A stretch of DNA of 12,680 nucleotides from Candidatus Nitrosopumilus sp. (GCA_022758935.1 JAEMQG010000168.1:1-12680), one strand, 5' to 3'; positions 1-6,849 are shown, counted from the first letter of the stretch. Notes: generated by a model from the letters alone, not told the origin. Program-made: numbers and translations.

Positions 1-240
1 TTAATTAGTTTTTTTCTGGTTTTGAGTTATTACTATTTCAACGGTTTCAAGAGGATCATTTACTTGATTGAGACTAATAGAAAACATTTTTGGTTTCTCA
101 AAGTCTTCAGTACAATCTGGACATGCATAGACTAAAACCCGATGCTCGTTTGGGGCTTTGGGATTGGATAATCTTGGATAATACACCAATCTTGCACCAC
201 AATCTACACAATATCTGTTGGTCCTCCTAGTTCTGACCAA
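1..240 (-). CDS. Small zinc-ribbon protein, 79 aa, function unknown
   Basis: I do not recognise a named family. The protein has two CxxC knuckles, C11-x2-C14 and C40-x2-C43, spaced like a small zinc ribbon. A basic N-terminus (five of the first nine residues are R or N) suggests nucleic-acid binding. The tail after residue 50 is acidic, then ends in a short lysine/asparagine stretch. The start is TTG at 240: the reading frame meets a stop at 256-258 with no ATG between, and a GGGAGG ribosome-binding site lies 6 nt upstream, so this start is well supported. The stop codon is at the very first bases of the window, so the gene is complete. It is separated from the tRNA gene by about 190 bp and is probably its own transcript. 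The zinc-binding call is inferred from the cysteine spacing. Confidence 0.72.
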   Translation of the reverse strand: MVRTRRTNRYCVDCGARLVYYPRLSNPKAPNEHRVLVYACPDCTEDFEKPKMFSISLNQVNDPLETVEIVITQNQKKTN

Positions 241-246
241 TGTAAT

Positions 247-252
247 CCTCCC
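247..252 (-). promoter_or_regulatory. Shine-Dalgarno site deciding a TTG start
   Basis: The minus strand reads GGGAGG followed by 6 nt and then TTG. It is a near-perfect match to the anti-Shine-Dalgarno end of archaeal 16S rRNA. Because no ATG exists in frame, this site is the main reason to accept the TTG at 240 as the start of the zinc-ribbon gene. Confidence 0.6.
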
Positions 253-431
253 GCATTAATGATGATATGCGATCAACTATTAGATCTATCCTGTCTAATA
301 GAGTACACTAAATTGTTTCAATCGATCAATATTTCAAAACTCGAAAATTGAAATATATTTTTAGATTTAATGTGAATCTTTTCAGACTGTCAAAAATAAA
401 TATCTTGGAATTTGAGATTAGCAATAAAACG

Positions 432-505
432 CGCCTCCCATCAGACTTGAACTGATGACCATCCGATTAACAGTCGGATGCTCTACCACGCTGAGCTAGG
501 GAGGC
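432..505 (-). tRNA. tRNA-Asn (anticodon GTT)
   Basis: Read on the minus strand, all four cloverleaf stems pair. The 7-bp acceptor stem is GCCTCCC with GGGAGGC. The D arm is GCTC/GAGC, the anticodon stem is TCCGA/TCGGA around the loop CTGTTAA, and the T arm is ATCAG/CTGAT around TTCAAGT. The anticodon is GTT, which decodes asparagine codons. The variable loop is the short 5-nt class, the discriminator base is G, and CCA is not encoded, so it must be added after transcription. No intron interrupts the anticodon loop. A run of T residues follows on the minus strand just past the 3' end (426-429) and may help termination. The total length is 74 nt. Confidence 0.96.
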
Positions 506-530
506 ACAAGTTTTTACCTTAATAAAAGCG

Positions 531-537
531 ATTTAAT
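531..537 (-). promoter_or_regulatory. Possible TATA box for tRNA-Asn
   Basis: ATTAAAT on the minus strand is centred about 29 nt upstream of the mature 5' end of the tRNA, a normal distance for an archaeal box A with a very short leader. A second AT-rich stretch (519-527) is too close to the tRNA to be the box. The region is AT-rich overall, so the call is tentative. Confidence 0.3.
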
Positions 538-577
538 CCTTGCGCCTATTGGATATAATGCTTAACAATGAATATTC

Positions 578-865
578 TTAGTTAAACTTGACAAAAAATT
601 CCTTAATGTCTCTAGAATAACTTTCTACTAATTCAATTATTTCCATATGTTCCTCTGCGGTTGGATCACGTTTATGTACAATTTGAAATGCACTTAAAGC
701 AGAACCGACCATTTCACCCACAAAAAAACCACAAAGAAAATCACCTACATTTTGACAGCTCCATAATTGGGAAACTCTTGGCGATGCACCTGTACTCTTA
801 TACAATTCAAGAGTTTGTTCGATTAGAGACGATGTTTGTTTTGAAAATTCAGAATCAAGAGTCAT
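578..865 (-). CDS. Hypothetical protein, 95 aa, last gene of the ribosomal operon
   Basis: I do not recognise this protein. Translation from the first ATG (865) gives 95 residues. Residues 8-24 look like an amphipathic helix, followed by a turn, and residues 40-63 form a glycine-spaced hydrophobic segment (GDFLCGFFVGEMVGSALSAF) that could be a buried helix rather than a membrane span. Residues 68-95 form an acidic-amphipathic helix ending in a basic-aromatic tail. There are two cysteines (C37, C45). A TTG at 883 would add six residues, but nothing favours it. The gene lies just downstream of the uL6 stop on the same strand, so it is probably cotranscribed with the ribosomal genes, in the place where eL32 normally sits in archaea. 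A link to ribosomes is only a guess from position. It is all-helical in appearance and soluble. Confidence 0.7.
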   Translation of the reverse strand: MTLDSEFSKQTSSLIEQTLELYKSTGASPRVSQLWSCQNVGDFLCGFFVGEMVGSALSAFQIVHKRDPTAEEHMEIIELVESYSRDIKEFFVKFN

Positions 866-893
866 GTGAAATAATATTTGCAAAAATCAATTT

Positions 894-1451
894 TTACTTT
901 TCTAATCCTTTTTTCTTCTCATATACGTAGACACCATCTAAGAAGACTCTATGATCTTTATCTTTCACTTTGCTACGTAACTCTATATTCGCTGCAGTCT
1001 GCGTGACATCATTCCAAACTTCCCCTGTTAAGATTACATCTTCACCTTTTGGAATTACTTTTGTATTTCCAATTATCCTTGAAACTCTTGCAGATCGTTC
1101 CCCCTGAAAATTTTCAATTAAAACCGTTTTGTCTTGAACTTTAACTGTGATTGGAAAATGTGCAAACACTATTTTCATTTTAATTGTATATCCTGTGGTT
1201 AACCCTTCACAAATATTTCTTATAATTGATCGTGCCGTATGCAGTATTGAATAATCTCTCTTTCTATAGCCTTGGGATTTGAGTACTATTTTTCCATCCA
1301 TGATTTCAATATTGACTGGTATTTTTCTAAAATTCTTGTATGTTTTACCTAGCGGGCCTTGAAAATGTAACATGTGTTTTTTTAATGTCACATTGACCCC
1401 GACTGGAATTTCTATTATTTCTTTAAATTTTTCAATTTGCTCAGTAGACAT
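894..1451 (-). CDS. rpl6: Large-subunit ribosomal protein uL6 (L6)
   Basis: uL6 binds 23S rRNA near the sarcin-ricin loop and the factor-binding site of the large subunit. The 185-residue length is normal for archaea, and the protein shows the expected two repeated alpha/beta domains. The first contains 'LHFQGPLGKTYKNF' near residues 28-41. The second ends in the archaeal C-terminal stretch 'DHRVFLDGVYVYEKK' near residues 166-180. The ATG overlaps the end of uS8 by 11 nt, so translation is probably coupled. This is the last recognisable ribosomal gene of the cluster; the archaeal neighbours that usually follow (eL32, eL19, uL18, uS5) are not here. Confidence 0.96.
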   Translation of the reverse strand: MSTEQIEKFKEIIEIPVGVNVTLKKHMLHFQGPLGKTYKNFRKIPVNIEIMDGKIVLKSQGYRKRDYSILHTARSIIRNICEGLTTGYTIKMKIVFAHFPITVKVQDKTVLIENFQGERSARVSRIIGNTKVIPKGEDVILTGEVWNDVTQTAANIELRSKVKDKDHRVFLDGVYVYEKKKGLEK

Positions 1452-1833
1452 ATCCTATCAAAAATCCTCCTATTCTTTTGTTTATAGCTTCGTGATGTGA
1501 CATAACTCCTTGGTTTGTTGTTACTAGTAGCATCCCTCTATTATAGGCCGGCAAGTACTGTTGTTCCCAGTCGTTATATTCATCATTTTTTACTTTAAAT
1601 CTTGGCGAAATTGCACCACATTTTGTAATTTTTGCTAACAAGTGAATTTTGAATTTCCCTCCTCTGTTATCATTAATGTGTTCAAATTTACCGATGTACC
1701 CATCTTTTTGAAGAGTCTTTAGAACCTCAATTCCTAACTTTGAAGTTGGAAGAATAATACAGTCGCTTTTTCTTCTGGCCTCATTATTGTATAATGTGAC
1801 AAATAGATTTGCTAAAACATTCTGTGCTGGCAT
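1441..1833 (-). CDS. rps8: Small-subunit ribosomal protein uS8 (S8)
   Basis: uS8 binds the central domain of 16S rRNA and is needed early in small-subunit assembly. The 130-residue length matches archaeal/eukaryotic uS8. The N-terminus 'NVLANLFVTLYNNEARRKSD' and the C-terminal signature 'GVMSHHEAINKRIGGFLIGY' (residues 109-128) are diagnostic. The start ATG lies 5 nt after the uS14 stop, and the 3' end overlaps the uL6 start by 11 nt. The gene order uS14-uS8-uL6 is the conserved spc-type order. In bacteria a uS8 family member represses its operon by binding mRNA; I see no evidence for or against that here. Confidence 0.96.
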   Translation of the reverse strand: MPAQNVLANLFVTLYNNEARRKSDCIILPTSKLGIEVLKTLQKDGYIGKFEHINDNRGGKFKIHLLAKITKCGAISPRFKVKNDEYNDWEQQYLPAYNRGMLLVTTNQGVMSHHEAINKRIGGFLIGYVY

Positions 1834-1838
1834 CTATA

Positions 1839-2018
1839 TCACATATTTTTCCTAAATCCTAAGGAGGTCGCTACTTCTCTAAAACATCGTCTACAAATCA
1901 TCAAATCATATTTTTGAATTACAGCTGTATAGTCTCCGCACCGTTTACACCATTTAGATCCTCTGCCAAAGTCATGCTTCTTTCTTCCAGTTGCTTCGTA
2001 TGATCTGTCTTTTGCCAT
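1839..2018 (-). CDS. rps14: Small-subunit ribosomal protein uS14, zinc-binding type
   Basis: This short gene of 59 residues was found by translating the gap between uL5 and uS8. It starts MAKDRSYEATGRKKHDFGRG and carries two zinc knuckles, C24-x2-C27 and C42-x2-C45, the four-cysteine form of uS14 typical of archaea and eukaryotes. The C-terminus (SLGFRKNM) resembles the usual uS14 ending. uS14 sits in the head of the small subunit near uS3 and uS10. Its ATG overlaps the uL5 stop codon (TAATG), so translation is coupled, and only 5 nt separate its TGA from the uS8 start. Length and neighbours are exactly as expected. Confidence 0.96.
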   Translation of the reverse strand: MAKDRSYEATGRKKHDFGRGSKWCKRCGDYTAVIQKYDLMICRRCFREVATSLGFRKNM

Positions 2019-2539
2019 TATACTACCGTCACTCCAAACTCACTAACTAGATAATCCTTTGCTTCTTGACTTTTTATTGCATGTGATTTTCCAATCTTTG
2101 CTTTATGCTTGCTTCTTTTTCTAATTCCATAACCTGGCCTTGTTAAAGTTACTGAAATTCCAAGACCTAAAATTCCAACCTGAGGATCATATTTTACACC
2201 TGGAATGTCTATGTGTTCCTTAATTCCAAATGAGAAGTTTCCAAAATTATCAAAAGACTTTCCGTTAATTTGATTTCCTTTCGATTCCAATAATCGTTTC
2301 AGTAATTCTCTCGCATCATGTCCTCTGACTGTGACTGCAACTCCTATTGGTTCACCCTGTCTTACTCCCCATTCTCTTTGCGTCTCTTTGGCTTCACGAG
2401 AACATGATTTTTTACCTGAAATATGATCTATGGCTTTTTTTGCTACTTCAATCACATCACCCGATTTACCCAATCCCATATTTAGTACCACTTTCTCTAA
2501 TGATATCTTTTTCATGGGAGATTCAGTTATCTGGGACAT
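2018..2539 (-). CDS. rpl5: Large-subunit ribosomal protein uL5 (L5)
   Basis: uL5 binds 5S rRNA and forms part of the central protuberance, contacting the P-site tRNA. The 173-residue archaeal form is recognised from 'ISLEKVVLNMGLGKSGDVIE' near the N-terminus, 'REWGVRQGEPIGVAVTVRG' in the middle and 'RPGYGIRKRSKHKAKIGKSH' in the C-terminal third. A second Met at residue 9 (MKKISLEKV) is an alternative start that would remove only a short polar leader. The gene starts 4 nt after the eS4 stop and shares its stop with the uS14 start. Confidence 0.95.
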   Translation of the reverse strand: MSQITESPMKKISLEKVVLNMGLGKSGDVIEVAKKAIDHISGKKSCSREAKETQREWGVRQGEPIGVAVTVRGHDARELLKRLLESKGNQINGKSFDNFGNFSFGIKEHIDIPGVKYDPQVGILGLGISVTLTRPGYGIRKRSKHKAKIGKSHAIKSQEAKDYLVSEFGVTVV

Positions 2540-2543
2540 ATTA

Positions 2544-3260
2544 TCACTTTATTTGAATTACTGGCATTTCTTTTCCTACTACCATTATGATGTCTGTTGG
2601 AATTTCAATTTTTCTTTCACCTAAAATCAACACTGCCCGTCTAGGTAGAATGAAAGTTCCTTCTTCCATTGATTCAATTTTACCTATTTGACCCGCGTTA
2701 ATTCCACGAGTTACTAACACTTGAGAACCTTTTTCTAATTTTATAACTTCAAGTATTTTTTGTTCTGGAATTTGTATCAAGCAAGTATCTCCAACATTTA
2801 CTTTGACATCTGAAATTGTTGAACGCCCATCATGAAATCCTATCTGTATTTTGCCTTTACTGATGCTTGTTTTGCTTTTGACTCTCACTAGTTTTTTCGC
2901 TTTCTCTGACTCTTTAATTTTTAATGGTTTCAACAGTTTACCTTCCATTGGAACTAGACGATAAACTTCTGGGACATTTTCTAATTCCACTACATCCATC
3001 AATCCTATTGCATGATGAAGTGATTTTCTAACAACCCCGTCAATCTTTACTTTTCCCGCATAAATCGCCGCTTTTGCTTCTCTTAAAGTAGTCACCAATT
3101 TCAATACATCTCTGAGAAATACTGCAGTTGGCACTGAATACTCTTTTGAGTGTGGACCTGGTCTTACAGTAATTACAAACCTCTTATCTTTTCTTGTAAT
3201 TCCCCAAAATTGTGGGGCCATTTGTCTTTTGAGTTTTTTACTTCCAGATATGCTTACCAT
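2544..3260 (-). CDS. rps4e: Small-subunit ribosomal protein eS4 (S4e)
   Basis: eS4 is an archaeal/eukaryotic protein of the small-subunit body with no bacterial counterpart. The 238-residue product starts with the conserved 'SGSKKLKRQMAPQFWGITRK'. It then shows an S4-like RNA-binding segment near residues 43-100 ('LKLVTTLREAKAAIYAGKVK', 'DGVVRKSLHHAIGLMDVVEL'), a central eS4 domain with 'QIGFHDGRSTI', and a C-terminal KOW-like segment near residues 178-210 ('GSQVLVTRGINAGQIGKIES'). The start overlaps the uL24 stop (TAATG), indicating coupling. Its position between uL24 and uL5 is the conserved archaeal one. Confidence 0.96.
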   Translation of the reverse strand: MVSISGSKKLKRQMAPQFWGITRKDKRFVITVRPGPHSKEYSVPTAVFLRDVLKLVTTLREAKAAIYAGKVKIDGVVRKSLHHAIGLMDVVELENVPEVYRLVPMEGKLLKPLKIKESEKAKKLVRVKSKTSISKGKIQIGFHDGRSTISDVKVNVGDTCLIQIPEQKILEVIKLEKGSQVLVTRGINAGQIGKIESMEEGTFILPRRAVLILGERKIEIPTDIIMVVGKEMPVIQIK

Positions 3261-3712
3261 TATTTTTCAACTTCCTTTTTTTGATTTTTTGCCACTTTTG
3301 TTTCTTTGGTTGTTTTCTCTTTTTTTACTGTTTTTTCTGAGTTTATTCTTGGTTTCTCATTTGGTCTTTTTCCTTCAAGTTTTACAATTCTCCATTTGTC
3401 CTCTGTGTTTAAACTGGTAACTAGAAGATTTGAGGCGTGAATATATACATCAAATTTATCTCCCTTGGTTTTCTCTTTTTTTACCCCTTCTATGGCAACA
3501 CTGCTTTTTTGTGTAGATACTCTTGATATTTTACCATCTACCCCTTTGAATTCCCCTCTGACAATTTTTACAGTATCTCCTTCTATGACTCTGACACTCT
3601 TTTTACCATATTTTTTTTGAAGTTCTTTTGATAGATGACTGCCTAATTGTTTACTTTTTGTATTGAATGTTGGATGATAAATCAACTGGTTTCGCATTTT
3701 TGTTGGTTTCAT
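3260..3712 (-). CDS. rpl24: Large-subunit ribosomal protein uL24 (L24)
   Basis: uL24 is one of the first proteins to bind 23S rRNA and nucleates large-subunit assembly. I start it at the ATG at 3712 ([10 protein letters not shown]), one base after the uL14 stop, giving 150 residues and the family's usual N-terminus. The frame stays open a further 63 nt upstream to 3775, but that part lies inside uL14 and is not expected. A KOW RNA-binding motif covers about residues 43-70 ('[20 protein letters not shown]'). Residues 112-150 are a lysine/glutamate/threonine-rich low-complexity tail, longer than I expect in most archaeal homologues and likely flexible. Confidence 0.95.
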   Translation of the reverse strand: MKPTKMRNQLIYHPTFNTKSKQLGSHLSKELQKKYGKKSVRVIEGDTVKIVRGEFKGVDGKISRVSTQKSSVAIEGVKKEKTKGDKFDVYIHASNLLVTSLNTEDKWRIVKLEGKRPNEKPRINSEKTVKKEKTTKETKVAKNQKKEVEK

Positions 3713-3713
3713 A

Positions 3714-4136
3714 TTATACCACCATTGATGCCAAATTAGCGACTCTTGGCCATTTTTCTGAAGCTTCTGCTGCAACCGGTCCTTTGATGTCTGTGCCTTT
3801 GACTTCTCCTTCTGGAGTTATCAACACTGCAGCATTATCTTCAAAGCATACTCTAACACCGTTTAATCTACGAACTGCATATTTTTGTCTAATTATAACT
3901 GCACCATACACCTGCTTTCTTAATTCTGCTGGACCTTTTTTTACAACAACATTACAAAAATCACCAACTGCTGCAGCTGCTAATTGTGCATGTCTGGTTT
4001 TGTGTCTTTGTACCATTACTATTTCTAAAATTTTTGCACCTGTATTATCTGCACAGACTACTCGTGCGCCAATAGGAATTGCTCTTGTGACGTAAGGGCG
4101 GAATTCGGCCACTCCTTTTCCGGCTTGTTTTGCCAT
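3714..4136 (-). CDS. rpl14: Large-subunit ribosomal protein uL14 (L14)
   Basis: uL14 lies at the subunit interface, contacts 16S rRNA, and borders the binding sites of translation factors and of anti-association factor aIF6. The 140-residue archaeal form has '[19 protein letters not shown]' at residues 22-40 and '[20 protein letters not shown]' in the middle. These are followed by '[20 protein letters not shown]' and the archaeal C-terminus with 'KWPRVANLA'. The start codon overlaps the uS17 stop by one base. The plus strand of this gene also has a 142-codon open frame, which I treat as a shadow. Confidence 0.97.
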   Translation of the reverse strand: MAKQAGKGVAEFRPYVTRAIPIGARVVCADNTGAKILEIVMVQRHKTRHAQLAAAAVGDFCNVVVKKGPAELRKQVYGAVIIRQKYAVRRLNGVRVCFEDNAAVLITPEGEVKGTDIKGPVAAEASEKWPRVANLASMVV

Positions 4137-4459
4137 TAGGTTTTAACCTCCACAACAACATATGATACTGATTTTGATATTGGTCTGCACTCTGCTGTCA
4201 ATACATGATCGCCAGTTTCAACATCGATGCACTCCGGCAAGTGGGCATGAATTGTATTTTTACTTCTTGCATATCTTTTGAATTTCATGTAGTAGATCGG
4301 TGATTCTTTTTGTAGCGTAATTGTCTGCTTTGCTTTATTACTCGTAACTTTACCATCAAACAATTTTCCTCTTATTGATAATTTGCCATGAAATGGACAA
4401 TGGACATCTGTACACTCCCTGCTCGGTGCTTTAACTTTTAATCCAATGTTTAATGTCAT
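4136..4459 (-). CDS. rps17: Small-subunit ribosomal protein uS17 (S17)
   Basis: uS17 is a primary 16S rRNA binder with an OB fold, located at the base of the small-subunit body. The 107-residue archaeal form carries the typical 'ECTDVHCPFHGKLSIRGK' (C16, C21, H24) near the N-terminus, followed by 'YMKFKRYARSKNTIHAHLPE' and 'VETGDHVLTAECRPISKSVS'. The four cysteines (C16, C21, C76 region, C91 region) are widely seen in archaeal uS17. The gene overlaps Rnp1 by 4 nt (ATGA) and uL14 by 1 nt, so translation of the three is probably coupled. Confidence 0.96.
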   Translation of the reverse strand: MTLNIGLKVKAPSRECTDVHCPFHGKLSIRGKLFDGKVTSNKAKQTITLQKESPIYYMKFKRYARSKNTIHAHLPECIDVETGDHVLTAECRPISKSVSYVVVEVKT

Positions 4460-4722
4460 GCTTTCCCTCCTATCCTGTCAAATGGTCTTTTTGTAATTTT
4501 TGAACCGTTTAAAATAATGGCTTTATCATCGATTAAAAATTTCAAACTGTTATTTGATTTAGCAATCATTTTAGTTCCATTTACGGTATTTATGGTGATC
4601 ATTGATTTTGTTTCATCTATTATCGTTCCATTTAATCCTATGATTTGTGAATTTGTTGATTCAACAATCTCTGTGCGTAATCCAATTAATTCATGCGATG
4701 TAATGTTTTCAGGAGTGATCAT
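4456..4722 (-). CDS. rnp1: RNase P protein component 1 (Rpp29/Pop4 family)
   Basis: Archaeal RNase P removes the 5' leader of pre-tRNAs; this Rpp29 homologue pairs with Rpp21 and helps the specificity domain of RNase P RNA. The 88 residues match the small archaeal form: an N-terminal 'NITSHELIGL' helix, then a Sm-like beta barrel with 'IIGLNGTIIDETKSMITI', and a C-terminal segment 'DDKAIILNGSKITKRPFDRI'. Finding it between uL29 and uS17 is the standard archaeal arrangement. It overlaps both neighbours by 4 nt (ATGA junctions), so it is cotranslated with ribosomal proteins. This links tRNA processing to ribosome supply. Confidence 0.93.
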   Translation of the reverse strand: MITPENITSHELIGLRTEIVESTNSQIIGLNGTIIDETKSMITINTVNGTKMIAKSNNSLKFLIDDKAIILNGSKITKRPFDRIGGKA

Positions 4723-4922
4723 TTTATTTTCATCTCATTTAGTCTGGTCAACATTCTTGCAATGTCGTGTCTGAGAGGTTTTAATTTCCCGCTTTCTTTT
4801 CTTAATGTTCCTTTTGAACCATCAACTCTTAATTTTGCAAGCTCACTCCTTGTTTCTTGAATCTTACTTTTAAGATCTTTTTCATTTAATTCTCTTATTG
4901 TCTTCATACTTAATCGTGTCAT
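4719..4922 (-). CDS. rpl29: Large-subunit ribosomal protein uL29 (L29)
   Basis: uL29 sits beside the polypeptide exit tunnel next to uL23 and forms part of the docking site for SRP and the translocon. The 67-residue product is a two-helix hairpin with the conserved 'MKTIRELNEKDLKSKIQETR' and 'PLRHDIARMLTRLNEM'. The first ATG (4922) is used; a second Met at residue 6 is a possible alternative. The start overlaps the uS3 stop by one base and the end overlaps Rnp1 by 4 nt. Confidence 0.94.
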   Translation of the reverse strand: MTRLSMKTIRELNEKDLKSKIQETRSELAKLRVDGSKGTLRKESGKLKPLRHDIARMLTRLNEMKIK

Positions 4923-5677
4923 TACAATAACTTTGCCTCTTCTTCTTCAAGTGTTTCGAGTTCCTTCATTTTTTCTTCCTCTAATGCAATTTGTTCTGAT
5001 TCTGTTCTTGCTTTACGTTCAACCTCTGTTTCATCTCTCATTTTTCCGGTACCTGTGTCTTTAATTTGCTTTCCTTTCTTTGGTTTTTGAGTCTTAAATT
5101 CAAATTCTGGAACATATTTCTCGTTTCTTGCAATTCTTATTCTGATTCCAATTAATCCCATTGCAGTTTTTACATGTGCAATGTCTTCATCTACAATGAC
5201 CTCTGCGTGGTGACCAGCTCTTGGTAGAATTCCCATACTGTGTTTTTCAAATGCTGAACGATCTCCACGTAGTTTTCCTGAAATTGTTATTTGAACACCC
5301 ATTGCTCCATTTTCCATGATTTGTTTTAATGTCCACATAGTAGCTCTTCTAAATGCTGTCCCACGTTCTAAATGTGATGCCATTCTATTACACATAACAC
5401 TTGGAGATAATTCTGGCTTGTCAATTTCTACAACTGATATTTGAGGATTTTTCAATCCAAAATCCGTCGCAAGTTTATCTGTTAGGTCCCTAATTCCAGA
5501 ACCTTTTCTTCCTATTACTATTCCGGGACGTGTTACATGAAGCGCCACTCTTGTTCCAATAGGTGTCTTTGAAATCTCCGCATGTGAAAATCCTGCATCT
5601 TTAATTGCGACTCTTAGAAAATCTTTTAGAAGCATCATATTGTAGTTGTCTTTAATTACGTTTTTTACAGCTGACAT
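4922..5677 (-). CDS. rps3: Small-subunit ribosomal protein uS3 (S3)
   Basis: uS3 lines the mRNA entry channel in the small-subunit head and has helicase-related contacts. The 251-residue product has an N-terminal type II KH domain (about residues 17-95) with the GxxG loop GRKG at 56-59. The uS3 C-terminal domain follows with '[20 protein letters not shown]' and '[20 protein letters not shown]'. Residues from about 200 to the end form a charged Lys- then Glu-rich tail predicted to be helical or disordered. Such tails vary in length among archaea. It lies 1 nt after the uL22 stop and overlaps uL29 by 1 nt. Confidence 0.96.
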   Translation of the reverse strand: MSAVKNVIKDNYNMMLLKDFLRVAIKDAGFSHAEISKTPIGTRVALHVTRPGIVIGRKGSGIRDLTDKLATDFGLKNPQISVVEIDKPELSPSVMCNRMASHLERGTAFRRATMWTLKQIMENGAMGVQITISGKLRGDRSAFEKHSMGILPRAGHHAEVIVDEDIAHVKTAMGLIGIRIRIARNEKYVPEFEFKTQKPKKGKQIKDTGTGKMRDETEVERKARTESEQIALEEEKMKELETLEEEEAKLL

Positions 5678-5678
5678 G

Positions 5679-6137
5679 TTATATTTCCTGTGCCACCAAT
5701 TCTACATGTGTTAATACGTTATTTTTTGGGGTAGCTCTTCCCATTGCTCTTGGAATAAATCTTTTTACAATAGTTCCTTTGTGAACTGTGGCATTTATAA
5801 TTTTTAATCTGTCTAAATCCATTCCCTTGTATTCTGCATTTGATTCCAAGTTATCTAATACTTTGATAAATTCTTTAACTGTTTTTTGAGGATAGCGCCC
5901 TGACATCATTCCAGGATCTGATCTATGTCCAACTTGATTATTGAATCTTCTAAATGCAATTGCTCTTTCTTTGTTGACTACTGCTTGCAAGTAATCTCGT
6001 GCTCTTTCAATTGAAAGTCCCTTTATTGCAACAGCGACTTCACGAGCATGTTTGTGTGAAATGTCTTTCTCTCTTAGTGAAGAGCGAACATGCTTTGTTG
6101 CATCAAAATTTTGAAATGCGTAATTGAATCTGCCCAT
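5679..6137 (-). CDS. rpl22: Large-subunit ribosomal protein uL22 (L22)
   Basis: uL22 spans the wall of the nascent-peptide exit tunnel with a long beta hairpin. The archaeal form is recognised from '[20 protein letters not shown]', '[20 protein letters not shown]' and the closing '[19 protein letters not shown]'. I start at ATG 6137 (152 residues) because the family begins near MGRFNYAF and AAGTGAT gives a fair Shine-Dalgarno match 5 nt upstream. A GTG at 6146, overlapping the uS19 stop, would add three residues (155 total) and is the main alternative. The gene order uS19-uL22-uS3 is universal. Confidence 0.95.
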   Translation of the reverse strand: MGRFNYAFQNFDATKHVRSSLREKDISHKHAREVAVAIKGLSIERARDYLQAVVNKERAIAFRRFNNQVGHRSDPGMMSGRYPQKTVKEFIKVLDNLESNAEYKGMDLDRLKIINATVHKGTIVKRFIPRAMGRATPKNNVLTHVELVAQEI

Positions 6138-6142
6138 AACAA

Positions 6143-6538
6143 TCACTTTAGCGGTACATAGAGACTAGATCTTGATGCTCCTACGCCAGGCGCACCATGT
6201 TGGACTCTTTTGTTTGTAATCACATATTCTCCCAGATAATGACCAATCATTTCACTCTTTATTAGGACTGGAGTGAATTCCTTTCCTGAGAAAACATTTA
6301 CTGTTACGCCTACCATATATGGTAAAATAATTAAATCTCTAGAATGAGTCTTTATTGGGTTCTTTGTCTTTCCTGCTTTAGCTGATTTTATCTCCTCAAT
6401 CAACTTTCTCTTGTCATCTGTAATTCCACGTGTAAGTGATCGTCTTTGTCTGGAATTAAAAATCACAAATAGCTTTTCTAATGACATATTGTCCAACTCT
6501 TCTTTTGATAACCCACGATATAGAAATTCTTTAACCAT
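6143..6538 (-). CDS. rps19: Small-subunit ribosomal protein uS19 (S19)
   Basis: uS19 sits at the top of the small-subunit head and forms bridges to the large subunit. The 131-residue archaeal form has an N-terminal extension 'EFLYRGLSKEELDNMSLEKL', the 'RQRRSLTRG' segment, and the core 'PYMVGVTVNVFSGKEFTPVL' and 'EMIGHYLGEYVITNKRVQHG'. The start is ATG 6538 with AGGAG 7 nt upstream, one of the clearer ribosome-binding sites in the operon. uL2 would normally lie immediately upstream but is missing; only 44 bp separate uS19 from uL23. Confidence 0.96.
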   Translation of the reverse strand: MVKEFLYRGLSKEELDNMSLEKLFVIFNSRQRRSLTRGITDDKRKLIEEIKSAKAGKTKNPIKTHSRDLIILPYMVGVTVNVFSGKEFTPVLIKSEMIGHYLGEYVITNKRVQHGAPGVGASRSSLYVPLK

Positions 6539-6545
6539 CTTCTTT

Positions 6546-6550
6546 CTCCT
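6546..6550 (-). promoter_or_regulatory. Shine-Dalgarno site of uS19
   Basis: AGGAG on the minus strand ends 7 nt before the uS19 ATG. It is notable because most genes in the operon rely on overlapping start/stop junctions rather than on a visible site. Independent initiation here fits with the break in the operon where uL2 is absent. Confidence 0.5.
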
Positions 6551-6580
6551 TTGTTAGTAATGTTGAAGTTTTAGTATCCA

Positions 6581-6588
6581 TATTATAG
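6581..6588 (-). promoter_or_regulatory. Possible internal TATA box before uS19
   Basis: The minus strand reads CTATAATA across the uL23 stop codon. Transcription starting about 25 nt downstream would leave a leader of roughly 20 nt that keeps the AGGAG site of uS19. That is the layout of a real archaeal promoter, but AT-rich stop-codon contexts make chance matches easy. Confidence 0.3.
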
Positions 6589-6849
6589 CATTCCTATCTT
6601 TGTAGCTAAATCTCTAGCCTTTTCTGTGGTTTCAAATTGAACAAATGCCTTTTTACCATAAATAGTTCTTGCTGTGTTTACATTAATGACTTTTTGATTG
6701 TATAGTGCACCTACTGCTTCAATTATTTGTGGTTTGCTAGCTGATCTATCTACTATGAAACAAATTTTACTTTCATTTTCAATCATCGCAAATGTTTTTT
6801 CAGTAATATATGGCTTCAAAATGATTCTGCTTGCTTGATCTACATTCAT
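6583..6849 (-). CDS. rpl23: Large-subunit ribosomal protein uL23 (L23)
   Basis: uL23 lies at the exit of the nascent-peptide tunnel and is the main docking point for SRP and the Sec translocon. The 88-residue archaeal form has 'ILKPYITEKTFAMIENESKI' near the N-terminus and 'CFIVDRSASKPQIIEAVGAL' in the middle. It closes with 'KVINVNTARTIYGKKAFVQF', the family's beta-alpha-beta core. The start overlaps the uL4 stop by 4 nt (ATGA). Downstream there is a 44-bp gap instead of the expected uL2 gene. Confidence 0.95.
   Translation of the reverse strand: MNVDQASRIILKPYITEKTFAMIENESKICFIVDRSASKPQIIEAVGALYNQKVINVNTARTIYGKKAFVQFETTEKARDLATKIGML

Noticed and set aside
259..310. Possible C/D-box guide RNA (ATGATGA at 259-265)
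   Set aside because: No D box (CTGA) follows at a suitable distance and there are no terminal pairing stems.
3713..3775. N-terminal 21-residue extension of uL24 reaching into uL14
   Set aside because: The extension overlaps the uL14 coding region, and the family N-terminus starts at MKPTKMR (3712).
3667..4095. 142-codon open frame on the plus strand opposite uL14 and uL24
   Set aside because: It lies wholly antisense to conserved ribosomal genes, its product has no recognisable features, and no promoter is seen.
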